Part shown: piece after piece, positions 31,601 to 43,073 of the stretch
Layout: every line of letters starts with the position of its first letter
Position numbering within the stretch: position 1 is the first letter of the stretch
Assembly (NCBI GenBank): GCA_947650285.1
Contig: CANTFL010000470.1
Span: forward strand, 310,001 to 374,000
Direction of reading: 5' to 3'
Source of the DNA: Hyaloperonospora brassicae
Lineage: Eukaryota; Oomycota; Peronosporomycetes; Peronosporales; Peronosporaceae
DNA: 64,000 nt
Made by a program: the position numbers and the translations under genes
The notes under the pieces: model-generated
Told to the model about the DNA's origin: nothing
The model's input: the letters and a program-made list of their open reading frames with translations, nothing else
Database searches by the model: none

Positions 31601-34600
31601 GTGTCAGGAGTTTCCTTGGCATATACATGTGTTGCAGAAGGTTTTTGAAGAAGGTATAATGTCTGGTACATCTAGCATTCTCATTTGTTTTCGCATCAAG
31701 CTCCGACGAACAATATTTTGCTTGCGTGGCGGTTGCAGTAGCTGCTTGCTCGGAGGAAACTGCCGTGCGGAATTGTGCTCCAGATCAACTAGCGCTGATT
31801 AACCCTGACGATCTCTGGCAGATGTGGTGGGTAGGTCGAAGTCAAGGTTATCGATTTCTCGATCAACTCACAATTTGCAACGTGATACCTCTCCTTGGCT
31901 ACCTCTGTAAGGTGTCGCGCAGTTAATATAGTAGAACTAAGACTGTCAAAACCCCTCATTTTTTCTTAACTCAATCCGATAGCTGAGTCCGCCCAGTAGA
32001 AGGCCCGGAGACGACCGCGGCCTAAATTTCGGTATCGCTTGAATATGTCGCATGCGTTGTAATAGTAGCGTAGCGGAGCTGGTCAATCTTCGCTAGAGCT
32101 GTAGCAGTTAAGGCGTGTTTATGTTAACGCTTGGGAACTGGCAGTGACGTGGTTGGCTTTTAACGATTTTTAAAGGCTTGTTTGGGACGGTGGCCTATAG
32201 ACGTTTCTTTGTCAGGGGTTTCGCAGATGTCGATGACTGTTCACACGTCACCACTGGCATCTCGGCTACTATGGAGGTCTATGGTTACGTCGATAAATCT
32301 GCTCGTCTAAGATTCGTGGGCGCGGTATTTTAAAAATCTTTTTCTGTGATCTGTGCGGTCATACCCAAGACAAGTTTGGTCCTAACTTCAGTTTAGATCG
32401 CTTTTCCTATTGTCACTAGGATCAAATCACCCGTCGGTCGTCTGTGGAGGCGGAATCGCAGCGTCGGCGTCCTGGCGGTGGGGATTTGCTTAACGTAATT
32501 GAGATGATTCGTATTGACGCCGGTCCGTTGGCACTGAGTTATGGTGTTCCGTGGGTTGCAATGTAGTCGAACGCACAAGAAGTGGCGTCTTCCGAGCCTT
32601 ATTCTGTTGCTTTGTCTGCGTATTGTATGAAGAAACTAAATTCGATGTGATGAGGTCAATCCGACCGTTCACGTCCAGATGATTAATTGTCAGATCTAGC
32701 ACAAGTGCCATAGAATGCGACGGTGCGGAGACAATGCGATGATGGTCGCTCTGCACGTGAGCATTGTATCTGGTACACCTTGATATCGTATGGGATGGCG
32801 ATTAAAATATAAAGCAAGGAACTCTCAGAAAGCGACGAGAATGGTGTTAATCGAGAGAGACTCTAGGTGCCGTGATGTTTTGCTCCTCTGGGTATGCACG
32901 CGATTCTAAAGCAGCAAAATAAAAATGGATTCCTACGATTTAGTAAACACAACTAAGGCACGTGACACCGACACAACAGCGCAGACAACGCTGGCAGACA
33001 AAATAGTCTCGATAGCAACAGCTCTCACTCCAGTGGCTAGAATATTCACCTGATATCGAAGTTTATCAGTTCTGACTCGCTGCTTAATGGGTTTGTTGAG
33101 TGGCGAGTCTTCACGCCCCAAGACGGTAGGACAGACGAGTAACAGGTATGCTCCTCTGTACATTATCCGTTTGGAGTGCCACCCAATCGCCGCCGCTTGA
33201 TCAGCAAGTGTAAAGGTTAGGCGGCGGGTCCAAACTCACAGCTTGTCCGTTTAGCTGTGCGAACGAGCTCGCGAGTTAGTAGCGCATCAGGCGTAGACTC
33301 CTGATTGTCATCCAAAAGTTGTAGAAGAATCGTCTTTTCTGCGATTTAGCTAGGCCTTCGTACCTCAGGAGGAATAATGGCAATCACATTTTCCTCGAGG
33401 TACGCCTATAAAAACTTAAGCATGGTCACGCGCATAACGCTAGTACACGCACACACAAAGAACCCTGGCGGACCGGGCAGACCGATGCTACCCATATTCT
33501 ACGCGGCGAGAGGTTCTTCTTCGATAGAGACCAAGGGACGAAGGTCAAACTCGGGTTGTGCGTCCACTGTCGTTTCACAGCCCTAATCCAGGGCCGGTGC
33601 TGCTTATCAGTAAGCCCGTTAGCATCCTCCTGTCAATCGCGTCCTTATAGCTCGACGGATGACGTCGAGGCTGAGCCGGCGAGCCCATATCCAGCGAATT
33701 GGTGGCGTGTAAAGCGTCGACGAAGCATGTCTGCCGGGCAGACGAATTTGGGCACGGAGGCCATCCCGCTTTACGGTCGGCTGCCGCGGATACAGACAAA
33801 AACGAAGCTCCGGCGGGCGCTCTCGCATCGGCAGCGCGACCGCTACGCATAATAAAGAGGCACTATTCCGCGTGTCTTGATGCTATTGTTCGATTGCACG
33901 GTTCAGCGCAAATTTGGAAGAAGTTTGTAGTACTACGCGACAAGTACTCTCACGGCTTGGAGCCTAAGAGCTTGAGCTGGACATAAGGCCGTCAAGTTGA
34001 GATATCGCTGACGAATCTGACAAGCGTTCGCCCGGAATGAGTTCAATCGATTGCTACTCGATTCGCTCATGCGCCAGGCGTTTCCTTTCCGAGCTTTACC
34101 ATTCTGTTCAAGTATCACCGGAATATTCGTCTAGGCTCACACAACGTGACACTCTGCTCGGTAAGTGCACGCGTTTGACATCTGCAACTGGCGGCCACAA
34201 GAACACATCAACGACACGCTTGACAAGGCGGTAGCTAAAACATGCCTGACAGACTGCTGTATCTGCTGGTCCACACCTCTGCTGACGGCCTCTTCCGCTT
34301 CCAACATCGTCTTCGTCACCGCCCGCCGAAACGGAACTCGCCACGTTTGAATGATACCACGCGCATCGTCCAGTGCACCGACACTCGAGTGTCGACAACT
34401 TCACACCCTCATCATCCTGGCTCAAGCGCTGCGACAAAAGATAAGGGTCTTGACGCGTCTTTGCTGCATGTTCACGTCACACAGCAGGCAGTGCTTCCTC
34501 GTTGTCACGCGGTACACTGCCGTCTTGCCGGATCTCACAAGCGACAAGTCGTGGCTCAACCACGTTGCATGGCGCGACCCAGAGGTGAGCTGCAAGAACT

Positions 34601-34849
34601 CCAGCTAGTCTCAATGAGAACCTGTTGCAGCAGTCGACCTTGAGCACTTATCCGTTCTTTTCCGCGTCGATTTCGCCAGCCCCCGTCAATGCCTCGGCGC
34701 CCACACCTACAGCATTGGCACAGCAGCGAGGTACAACACAGTCAAAATAGCAACATCATCAACATCAGCAACAGTCTCACACTGTTGGATCAGTTCCATT
34801 GACGGACCTGAACTCAGCGTGTGGAACAATGTAGTGAAGAGATCAATCT
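31601..34849. other. No recognised gene
   Basis: Several open stretches of 60-130 codons on both strands (for example 33699-33986 +, 34108-34437 -, 32490-32756 -) show no family motif I recognise. The 33.5-34.6 kb part is more GC-rich than its surroundings and could hold a decayed host gene; 32.4-32.8 kb might be a further part of the LINE ORF1. Confidence 0.4.
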
Positions 34850-35317
34850 TTAAACGGGGTGAGCCCGTAACATAAAATTGGAACGAAAGTACCAATTTTG
34901 AATATTATCTATTTTGATAATATTCAATCAACATCACCCGAGAAAAGTGACGCTGTCGGAATATTACCTCTAAGGGTAATATCCATGGATGGGTCAACTT
35001 CTTGGTTGATGTACCGTGTACGTCAACCAATTTAACCAATAATCGCTGCTGGACGTGCGCAATGGGTGGTGGACAGATGACCAACATAGGAAGCAGTAGT
35101 TCGATACAGTTAGATGAAGACGAAAGATGATATAGTGAGAAACATAACTATATTAAATAACAGTTCTACTTTCCCCTCATGACAAAGCTTTCGGGTTCTA
35201 TATTGTCTGGTCGCGCTTCCCCACGCCACGTGCACGTGACTTCGGACGTACGCACCCTAGATTGTTATCAAAACAAGGCCTTGCTCAATTATCTGAGCAA
35301 GAGCGTGCACCGTTACA
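34850..35317 (+). repeat. Solo LTR, A type, with target duplication AATCT
   Basis: 468 bp, starts TTAAACGGGG (for TGTAACGGGG) and ends CGTGCACCGTTACA. It is flanked on both sides by AATCT (34845-34849 and 35318-35322), with no internal element sequence on either side: a solo LTR left by LTR-LTR recombination. Confidence 0.9.
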
Positions 35318-35406
35318 AATCTCGCGTGCCCATTATGATAGCGTTATGTCGAACCTTCAATCGACCGGCACTCGATGCTGGGTGAGATGTCTGACTAGCT
35401 CCATTC

Positions 35407-35560
35407 TGTTACGAAGTACAAGATGTCGCGTTTCTGTATTTCGTGGATTAATCTGATGATGGGGCGCGCAGTTACAGTTGGTATAGTCACATTTGCAGCA
35501 GATACACGTTAATACATAGCTACATTGTCTTAGGACTAACAGAAGGGGGCTTTGACACCT
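35407..35560 (+). repeat. Copia 5' LTR (right edge uncertain)
   Basis: Similar to 47886-48030 over about 120 bp, including GGGGCGCGCAGTTACAG against GGGACGCGCAGTTACAG and TTTGCAGCA against ATTGCAGCA. Confidence 0.55.
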
Positions 35561-36570
35561 ACGAATTTTCCCTCCTCAATACCAAAGTATCTCAGTGAAA
35601 AAAAATGTCCCGTTTGTTCCTGTCTCGCATGTATTGCTCACTACACAGATGATCGTCACTCTTCTGCACATTAAAATGGGTTACGAGCCCAAAATATTCC
35701 TTTGTCCCTCTGTTTATATCGTTTAGCATCTTCGCTTAACTATGTATGCTTTTAGTGCAAACTCGTCTGGTATGGGCGATTCAGTAACTAGGTATGTGGG
35801 CCGTGTGGTGAAGATGTTGCAGAGACTGTGATGTCCGGTGTTGCATCAATTGGAGTTGGTCGAAACTCTGTAGCAACCAATGCGACTTCAGCTGATCCTA
35901 GCGGAATGTTATGTGGAGGTTTCTCATTTGGTGGTGCGATTGGAAGTGGCGCAATGGCACAAACGTCACCGAATGTGACTACGTCATCGTTTGTGAGCTT
36001 AGTGCGTCCAACAGTTCCGACACAAAACTAGAATATGCAACGAATTGGGAAAGAGACTGTGGAATGACACAACACTAATCTGGTAATGAATTTGGGATGT
36101 GTTTTATAATATATTACCGATAATGTATGGATGCTTTATTCAAATTGCAGTCACGCTGGATAAATCCCTATGATCATTATTGTGTATGGTGTAATAACAT
36201 ATTATGCGGTTACTAGAGCATCGATATCATGTACACAATTTTCTTTGATGGATATTGTTGCTCGTAGAGCAATTTTGCGTTGTATTCCAACTGACATACT
36301 GAGGTTATCTGCCATATGGCAGGAGCTCATTCGATGAGGACCAACGCGTAAAGACCTAAATAGAATACGGTATTTGAACAAACAAATGGCCTTGTCATGT
36401 CTCGTATCCGCGGCTTGCTGAAAATTGTATAAATGCTAACTCTGTACTAAGAAAAGGCGTTTGAAATTGCCTTGGGTATAATATTATTATTCTAGCGTTG
36501 CTTTGTCGATTGAGTCAACGTCTACTCGACGTTTATGATGGTGACCGAATAAATCGGAACTTCGATAATG
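35561..36570 (+). other. Copia gag to integrase interval, not resolved
   Basis: Lies where gag, protease and integrase core should be. One open stretch (35828-36031, Gly/Ser/Ala-rich, 67 codons) has no recognisable motif. Too decayed or deleted to assign. Confidence 0.35.
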
Positions 36571-36577
36571 GTACTGT

Positions 36578-36760
36578 TTGATATTTTTTCTTACACAGAC
36601 GGTGTCACCAAAAAATAAATTGGAAAACTTTATGAAGCCGGCGATATATCTTGGCTGCGCAACGAACTCAATTAATTATCGCCTGCTTGGAATGCGCTTA
36701 GCAGCCGTCTGCGAGCTGCGAACACTGAGTTTCATTGAGATATGGACAGCATGTACATTC
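36578..36760 (+). pseudogene. Copia integrase C-terminal segment
   Basis: KNKLENFMKPAIYLGCA.. then NYRLLG and ELRTLSFIE match the copia pattern K-L-D.. (a/c)IFLGY...YR......RDV.F.E that follows the integrase core. Confidence 0.6.
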
Positions 36761-37419
36761 CGCGTGTATGTTGGGACACCCAAGCAACATCGATATTGTC
36801 GTAGCATATATGCGATTCCTGCATATACCATATGTACGTGTAAGATATTGTATTAGACCAAGCATAGTGATTTCTCTTCACCTGCCAGATGTTATGGAGA
36901 ATATTGATAAATAAAGTTGTCGGAATGACTTGCAAATTTATGGCTCGGGTTTTGTAGATGTCGCTTTAATCGTTGGTGAGCTGGCATTGGCCAGTAATCG
37001 TGGAAGTGGATTGTTGAGCACGAATCCACTGGGACCAGCTGGGACAGATGATCGATCGGCCCATTTGGCAGCTACAAGTCTAGCAACGGCTGTGATGAGA
37101 AATTTCTGTTCACGTGGTTTACATGAACCTGTTATCTAGCGATCTTCCCTAGACCATGATGAAGCAGCCGTCACAGACGGTGGCGCGGACTTGTTTTATT
37201 GCAGTTTTTCCGCACATAATCAAGGTTATGAAGATCTGACCAACCGCAGAGGCTGTATGCCTTAACTTTCTCGCTAGCTCTCAGTGATGGGGATCTTTGC
37301 ACGGTCAAAAGCTCTAGTGAGACAACTATCTAACCTTTTTTATTCTGTAATTGCGCATGGCACATATATTTAGGATATTTACCGCTAGGTGGGAGACAAT
37401 CGTGAAGATAGTGAATTGC

Positions 37420-37760
37420 AGGCTCAACCTGGAAATGAAAACATAGCATCGTTGCGACGTTCGACTCGCAAGCAGATACCAAATATCCGGCTGGCAGACT
37501 AAGAATTGTACATTTCAGAAGTGCTCGCGATTCAAGCTATGCATGCAGCACCGAATCCAATGTCAGTAAAAGAGGCTATATCTGCCCCTGATACAAAGAA
37601 ATAGATTGAGGATCTTGAGATAGAATATCAGGAGATAATGCAAAACCAACTCTATGACCTCGTGGACCGGCCCGAAAATGTGAAGATATTGAAGCCCAAG
37701 TGGGTTTTAGTGCGTAAATGAGACGCGCAAGGCAAGGTGTGCCGGTACTGCACGAGAATT
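37420..37760 (+). pseudogene. Copia RT N-terminal part
   Basis: LRRSTRKQIPNIRLAD, MSVKEAISAPDTKK, a TAG where Trp is usual, YQEIMQNQLYDLVDRPE, and LKPKWVLVRK, TGA, DAQGKVCRYCTRI. This is the standard start of copia RT. It stops at codon ATT (Ile), 37758-37760, at the left edge of A3, and resumes at 46547 with GTT TAA GGT TTC CAG (V*GFQ). Confidence 0.85.
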
Positions 37761-38211
37761 GTAACGGGGTAGCCTGTTACATCATATTTTCATATTGAAG
37801 AAAATAGCAATACAGAATATTATGTTAAATATTCTTATTAGCAATATCACCAAGTCAAGTGAAATTGTTTGGATGACCGATGAGTGTACTCATTACTTGA
37901 TCTTATGACGATATGATATCAACTAATGGCTGCTACACGCACGCAACCGGAGGTGAGTAGACTTCGTCATACGTCTAGTTATATTCAAATAATAAAGTCA
38001 GGTCATACAGAGACAACAAGAGTGCTAGAGCTTACTTAAATCAAACAGTAAATTATTTTTACCACGGCTAGAGCCTTCACCTAAGTCGTTTACCTTCCTC
38101 TGTATAGTGTAATACATAGTAGGGCACTGACCCTAACCCTATTTAGTGAAGGTGAACTCCGTACTGGTTGACTAGTACGTATTTGACGGTGTCCCATTAT
38201 ACAAGGTAACA
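37760..38211 (+). repeat. A3 5' LTR
   Basis: TGTAACGGGGTAGCCTGTTACA at the left edge (hairpin), GGTAACA at the right; 452 bp, matches 46098-46546. Confidence 0.9.
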
Positions 38212-38889
38212 CTATGCAATCCGTTTAAGAACCACAATCGGATCTACCGACATGATAATGTTGGGCGATGAATTGGCGACAGCTTTCATGGAACCTGTGA
38301 AGGCTATTCTTTGTATGCTATGTCGAAAAAAGAGGTTTCAACGAATTTGTTCGATCGTTGACGTATAAACGTGTGTCGGGGCCATACTATCCCCAAGAAA
38401 TAGGAATTAGCAGCATTTCGTCATCAGCAACATCATGCAATGAGAACTTGATGAGTAGCGAGTGATAGTGATCTCGTTGCAGTAGCAAGATCACCAGCGG
38501 ACTGAAATGCTGACACAGCAACATTCTCAGTTCACAGTGTCGAGGCATTCGCATCGACGGGAGGCTTTGATACCAGAGCTCTTTAAAAACTGTGGAGACG
38601 AGGATGACTGCATGTTGCGATTGTTTATAAAGGTATACGGTGTCATCTAGGATCGTCGCATCGATGATTAGTAAATAAATGTAACATTTGCTCATTCATA
38701 CTTGGCAGGGTGAGCCAAAACTTGGGTCCTGAATCTCAAGTTGCACGACTTAGATGCTATTAAGTAGTTGAGTATCTTTAAGTCCCTGCTCAGAGAAAGT
38801 TTGAAGCCGCCCATACCATAGTTTAGAATCAATAAGAGCTTCTGTCAGTCTAACAGGGAAGTTGCAAGGCTCACAATTACGCTCAACAC
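38212..38889 (+). other. A3 leader and lost gag N-terminus
   Basis: No frame over 60 codons on the element strand with recognisable Gag features. The minus-strand open stretch 38387-38695 has no motif and is probably a shadow. Confidence 0.4.
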
Positions 38890-39201
38890 GTGGCAGCGAA
38901 CCCTGTGAGCAATTTCGTGTTAATCAAGATATTCATTCAGGGGATTCTAGATGGTCCCTTCCAAGAAGACCTGTTTCGCAGAGAAATAAGTACAATTTCA
39001 GAAGCAATATCAGCTGCGGGTGATACAGACTTAAGTTTAATACAGGCTAACAGAATTGTGGTGGTATTTGGTCTTACATCTGCTTGGTGGGCCATTGGAA
39101 CATTCACTGTGTTGGACTACGGATTTTCGGTGGGGGGAGGGGTATTACCGATGCCGCGTATAGACCTGGACTCACCTTGTGTACCGTCGGCTGGCAAGTA
39201 G
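38890..39201 (+). pseudogene. A3 gag C-terminal helices
   Basis: FVLIKIFIQGILDGPFQEDL, FRREISTISEAISAAGDTDL: the same helix pair as VFMEGLRNGV..TEF.R..P.S.EEA in other Gags of this window. The zinc knuckle is not found. Confidence 0.65.
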
Positions 39202-40430
39202 CAATCTTTACTAAAGTAGGACGGAGCCTACTATATATAAATCTTAGTAGAGATAGACCTAGAGTCCCGATCGGAATGCTGAACTCCGTGGAACAGATGA
39301 TGACAAGTCGATCGACTCTGTCGAGGGTAGGCATCTATATATTCTTTCAGTTTTCTTGTCGCCCCTGGAATTTTGTTTTATCATAGTAGTTTTGACCTTC
39401 TAGCCTTTACCGTGCTCCCTTACCGCTAGGTTTAAGCCCAATTTCGATGCGGATCTTAAGTAAAGATTTTGCTTCTCGACGAACCCACAGGTCGAATAAT
39501 TTTTGGGGTTCTACTTGCGCTTGGTCTTGATACGCAATTGTCTTCAAAGGGAGATCAAAGTATATCTGTCCCCAAAACATGCGGGTAAGCCAAGGTTAAG
39601 TCTTTATCAATACGATGACGACGTGCCACGTTGATCGCAAATTAAGTAGTATTTGTAAATGTTCCATCATTAAACTCCTTCTCTCTGATAATACCTGGTA
39701 CACTGACTCTTTATGTGCCTGTTCAGAAGTAGTTGGATCTTTGCGGGACCTGTATTCTATCCAGTGAGGGACTACGGTTGGCTTCTGTGAGTACAGTTTA
39801 ATCGTTACCTTAACAACGGTAATGTCCTTGATTGGTTCTGGGGGCCCACCTCCCATCAAGGTTTAACCACTTTCATGCCCCATCTACCTCGGACAACTCT
39901 TTCCGAAGGGTGTGGCCTTGCTCGTCCTTCATGATGACCTCCGGGTCTACAATATTTAAAATCGCTTCATTACACAACGCTATTTCTTTGTCGTCCACAT
40001 AGACAACCAGCGGTCGGATGTATAGTGCCAATGGGCCTCATTTATTCCAAGGCAAAAAAACTCGCCGTTCGAAGACAAGCCTTTGCTGAGAATTAATTAC
40101 TACATCAATTTTGGGGCCTATGCATATATATTTAGTGTTTCCGCTTAGTACGTAGCGGTATCAAGCGAAGGTACCGCGAACCAAGTAGGAAAATGAGTAA
40201 CAAGAGTCCGGCGTTGTTTCAAGGCCGCATTAGCGGGGCGGGACATCTTGAAAATCGTCGGCGTCAATTAAGGCGGATCGCCTTACTAATCCAGCGAAAT
40301 CAATAGAATTGGTAGACCTCCCAACGAAGTTTTCTCCTTACAAGCAGTCTCTGTGCGTTTCTCTCCTGATGGCAATATATCCAATATCACTTTCACGTTT
40401 GAAATAACATAAAATATGTCCCTTTGTGCT
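39202..40430 (-). other. Extra segment in A3 between gag and protease
   Basis: A2 has only about 200 bp at this place. On the minus strand there are coding-like pieces: PLVVYVDDKEIALCNEAILN (about 40010-39950), EQGHTLRKELSEVDGA, and IYFDLPLKTIAYQDQAQVEP with LFDLWVRREAKSLLKIRIE (39560-39430). I do not recognise the family. Most likely another decayed element inserted in opposite orientation. Confidence 0.4.
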
Positions 40431-40745
40431 CTAGTTGTCTGTGAGGCGTCAAAACACTTTGTTCGCCGCTAGTACTTTTATAGTCCTAGGATCAAGTTCG
40501 TTGAGCGCGAAATCCTTCTCACGAGAATGACGGTGCGCTTCGCCACAGGCGCATCGATAACAGCTGCAAAACGTGTAGTCGCAATCCACTACACGTTATA
40601 GTGTGAACAGTACGATGATGACTTCATCTTACTAGATCTGGATGACAAGTTCGATGTCATCCTAGGATTACCTTGGCTCAGGAGATACGATCCAAGTGTG
40701 AGCTGGCATCATCGATCCTTGAAGGTGCCTGCCGCTTGTATATCA
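40430..40745 (+). pseudogene. A3 aspartic protease
   Basis: ALVVCEASKHFVRR (catalytic Asp of A2's DCAAS changed to Val), TAG 40470-40472, VRFATGASITAAKRVV, TAG 40599-40601, then LLDLDDKFDVILGLPWLRRY, the clear retropepsin C-terminal block. Both TAGs coincide with A2. Confidence 0.75.
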
Positions 40746-41215
40746 GATAGCCATATAATCAACGTCATGGAGCGTACACAAGCGTGTGGATGTACTGCGA
40801 GTGAGTGTGATGGCATTAGTTGAAGTACTGGCGTTAGCACGACTGTACAAGACTTCAGTGTAGATGATCAATACACTGTAGAGCAAGCACCAGGCGGCTG
40901 TACAGAAGTAAAGGCGGAGCTAAAGGTCCACCACTCGAATCTGACGAGTGAACTGGGTCAACTATGTAGATCGGGAAGTCAGTACACAAAAACAAAGAAA
41001 CCTGGTGCCGGTGCTCGGCAACACGGAAGGCCTTAATCGACTTGTAAGTCGACCTTAGAGGATCATAATTTGACCGGGGTTGCGCAGCTACTGTCAGAAT
41101 ACGTGGATGAAACGAGTCCTCACATACTTGAAGAAGACGTTTTCCAACTGGTTATTGCTGACGTATAAAGTCCATACCGACCTATAAAAGTGACTAACAG
41201 GATGAAACCGAGACT

Positions 41216-42457
41216 TTGAACGTCTTGGTTAATGACGGATCAATTGTAGGCGCTTCTAAGCTTGATCTGATTGTGCCTCCGAAGTTAACTCTGGAGATAA
41301 ATCAATTTCCAACGCTAGAACCGAAACGGTTCTTGCGTGATATGCGCAGTGGCAAAGTCAAGCAGATCTGCATACTCGTCGCAGAGAAGGAGTATGTGAC
41401 CAACATTCGGTCGGCAACAGTATTTGCCGAGAACGAACGGGTTCTCAGCAGCTCATTGATGGACAAAAGTGTCCTCGATGAGAAGACTCAGATTGATCGA
41501 TACACGTCTCAATCCTGGGGGTCACTTCAGGCAAATCCTTTGTATAAGGATTTGACCGATTTCAAGGATGTATTCCCTGAATCCGTACCTTGCGAGTTGC
41601 CTAAGGACAAAGGCACTCGGCACGAGATCGAGCTCGAACCGGGCTCGAAGTACTGTGTCATGAAGCAGTGGCCACTGCCTCGTGAACAAGTACTAGCGAT
41701 CGACAAGTTCATTGCCGATCGCTTATCAGCGGGCCATGTGAGGGAATCGACATCCCCTCACAGGTCTCCGACCTTCTGTGTGCAAAAGGCCACAGGAGGA
41801 TGGCGGATAGTGCACGCATTCAACAAATTGAATGCTGCAGCGGTACCGGCTCAGACGCCGATACCGAGGAAGGACGTAATCATAGATGGTACGTCAAAGA
41901 GTACCATCTTCTCGTCCATGGATCTGATGGACGGATTCTATCAGATCCTCATGCGTGAACGGGACATCACGTACACAGCAGTGAGCACCCCCAGCGGTAT
42001 GCTTTGCGAGTGGATAGTGATGCCACAGGGGCAGAGTAACGCCCCTGCTACTTTCAACAGATGTGTTACAAATCTGTTGAGACCGGTGCGAGATTTTGCA
42101 CCGAGTTACTTCGACGATGTGTTCGTCCATAGCCGGGCTATCGACGTAAACACGGACGTCGAAGTTCACAGAACACACCTTCGTCAGGTACTTAAACTTA
42201 TGCGCAAACATAAATTAGAAGGAAATCCCATGACGTGTATATTTGCGGCAAGCGAAATACCACTTCTTGATTGCACCGTCGGCAAACACGGCGTCCGCTC
42301 TGGATCCCGAAAAGATCAAGGCGATCACCGACTGGCCAGTGCCATTCGATGTCAAGGGACTAAGAAAGTTCCTTGGTCTTGCGGCGTACTTGCACAAGTA
42401 CTCGCGCAACTACGCCGAGATGACTGTTCATCTTTCTTGCTTACTCAAGAAAAATAA
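41216..42457 (+). CDS. pol: A3 pol: RT
   Basis: 413-codon frame, reading FKDVFPESVPCELPKDKGT, PREQVLAIDKFIADR, PTFCVQKATGGWRIVHAFN, SSMDLMDGFYQILMRE (first Asp), MPQGQSNAPATF, and SYFDDVFVHSRA (YFDD about residue 300). It parallels the A1 frame residue by residue. Real homology ends near 42300, where an extra base in CCGCTCTGGATCCC shifts frame into 42243-43073; the final 50 codons are out of frame. The start codon is a linker Met, not the natural polyprotein start. Confidence 0.92.
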   Translation: MNVLVNDGSIVGASKLDLIVPPKLTLEINQFPTLEPKRFLRDMRSGKVKQICILVAEKEYVTNIRSATVFAENERVLSSSLMDKSVLDEKTQIDRYTSQSWGSLQANPLYKDLTDFKDVFPESVPCELPKDKGTRHEIELEPGSKYCVMKQWPLPREQVLAIDKFIADRLSAGHVRESTSPHRSPTFCVQKATGGWRIVHAFNKLNAAAVPAQTPIPRKDVIIDGTSKSTIFSSMDLMDGFYQILMRERDITYTAVSTPSGMLCEWIVMPQGQSNAPATFNRCVTNLLRPVRDFAPSYFDDVFVHSRAIDVNTDVEVHRTHLRQVLKLMRKHKLEGNPMTCIFAASEIPLLDCTVGKHGVRSGSRKDQGDHRLASAIRCQGTKKVPWSCGVLAQVLAQLRRDDCSSFLLTQEK

Positions 42458-43073
42458 CAAGTTGTCATGGAACGCTGAGTGCCAGCGTTCCTTTGAAGGT
42501 ATCAAGCAAAGGTTGATGCAATCGCCCATATTGGCGATTGCCGACCAGGACAGACCGTTATACGTGGTCTATGACGCCAGCGATTTTGCAATCGGCTGTG
42601 CGTTAATGCAATACGACACAGACGGCGCGGAGCGCGTCATATGCTATCAATCTCGTCCGTTGCAACCAGCCGAGCGCAATTACCCAGCGCATGACAAGGA
42701 AACCCTTGCCATGAAAACCACACTGGTTAAGTTTCGCGTCTATATCTTGAGAGATAGACCGTTCATCGTCTGTACGGACCATGCGTCACTACGCACGGCC
42801 GTAAACAGTCCACACCTCTCGCAAAGTATGGCGAGGTGGATTTCCTCCTTCGCGGAGTACAACTTCTCCGTCTCGTATAAAACAGGACGACTGAACGTCG
42901 TCGCTGATGCGCTTTTGCGCCGGCCCTCTTTCGTGCCGAGCGGGCCATTCAACTGTGACGACAAGCTCATTGTTGCGACACTTATAGTCAGTGTCCCGTC
43001 GTCAATATTACTTGACGACGTAAATAAATTCTGTGCGGAAGATAATGATCTTCTGCGGCAAATGGATCATTAA
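42243..43073 (+). CDS. pol: A3 pol: RT thumb and RNase H
   Basis: In frame from about 42300: DPEKIKAITDWPVPFDVKGL (thumb), then RNase H: YVVYDASDFAIGCALMQ (first Asp), ERNYPAHDKETLAM (Glu), VCTDHASLR (Asp), and VVADALLRRP (Ser of ALSRR changed to Leu). The key acidic residues are intact. It ends at TAA 43071 within the zinc-binding region. Confidence 0.9.
   Translation: MRQAKYHFLIAPSANTASALDPEKIKAITDWPVPFDVKGLRKFLGLAAYLHKYSRNYAEMTVHLSCLLKKNNKLSWNAECQRSFEGIKQRLMQSPILAIADQDRPLYVVYDASDFAIGCALMQYDTDGAERVICYQSRPLQPAERNYPAHDKETLAMKTTLVKFRVYILRDRPFIVCTDHASLRTAVNSPHLSQSMARWISSFAEYNFSVSYKTGRLNVVADALLRRPSFVPSGPFNCDDKLIVATLIVSVPSSILLDDVNKFCAEDNDLLRQMDH

Noticed and set aside
36930..37139. 69-codon Ala/Leu-rich frame as a host gene
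   Set aside because: Lies inside the copia element between integrase and RT and has no motif; position explains it as decayed copia linker.
38100..38160. CCCTAACCCTATT near 38128 as a telomere-like repeat
   Set aside because: A single partial match within the A3 LTR; no array.
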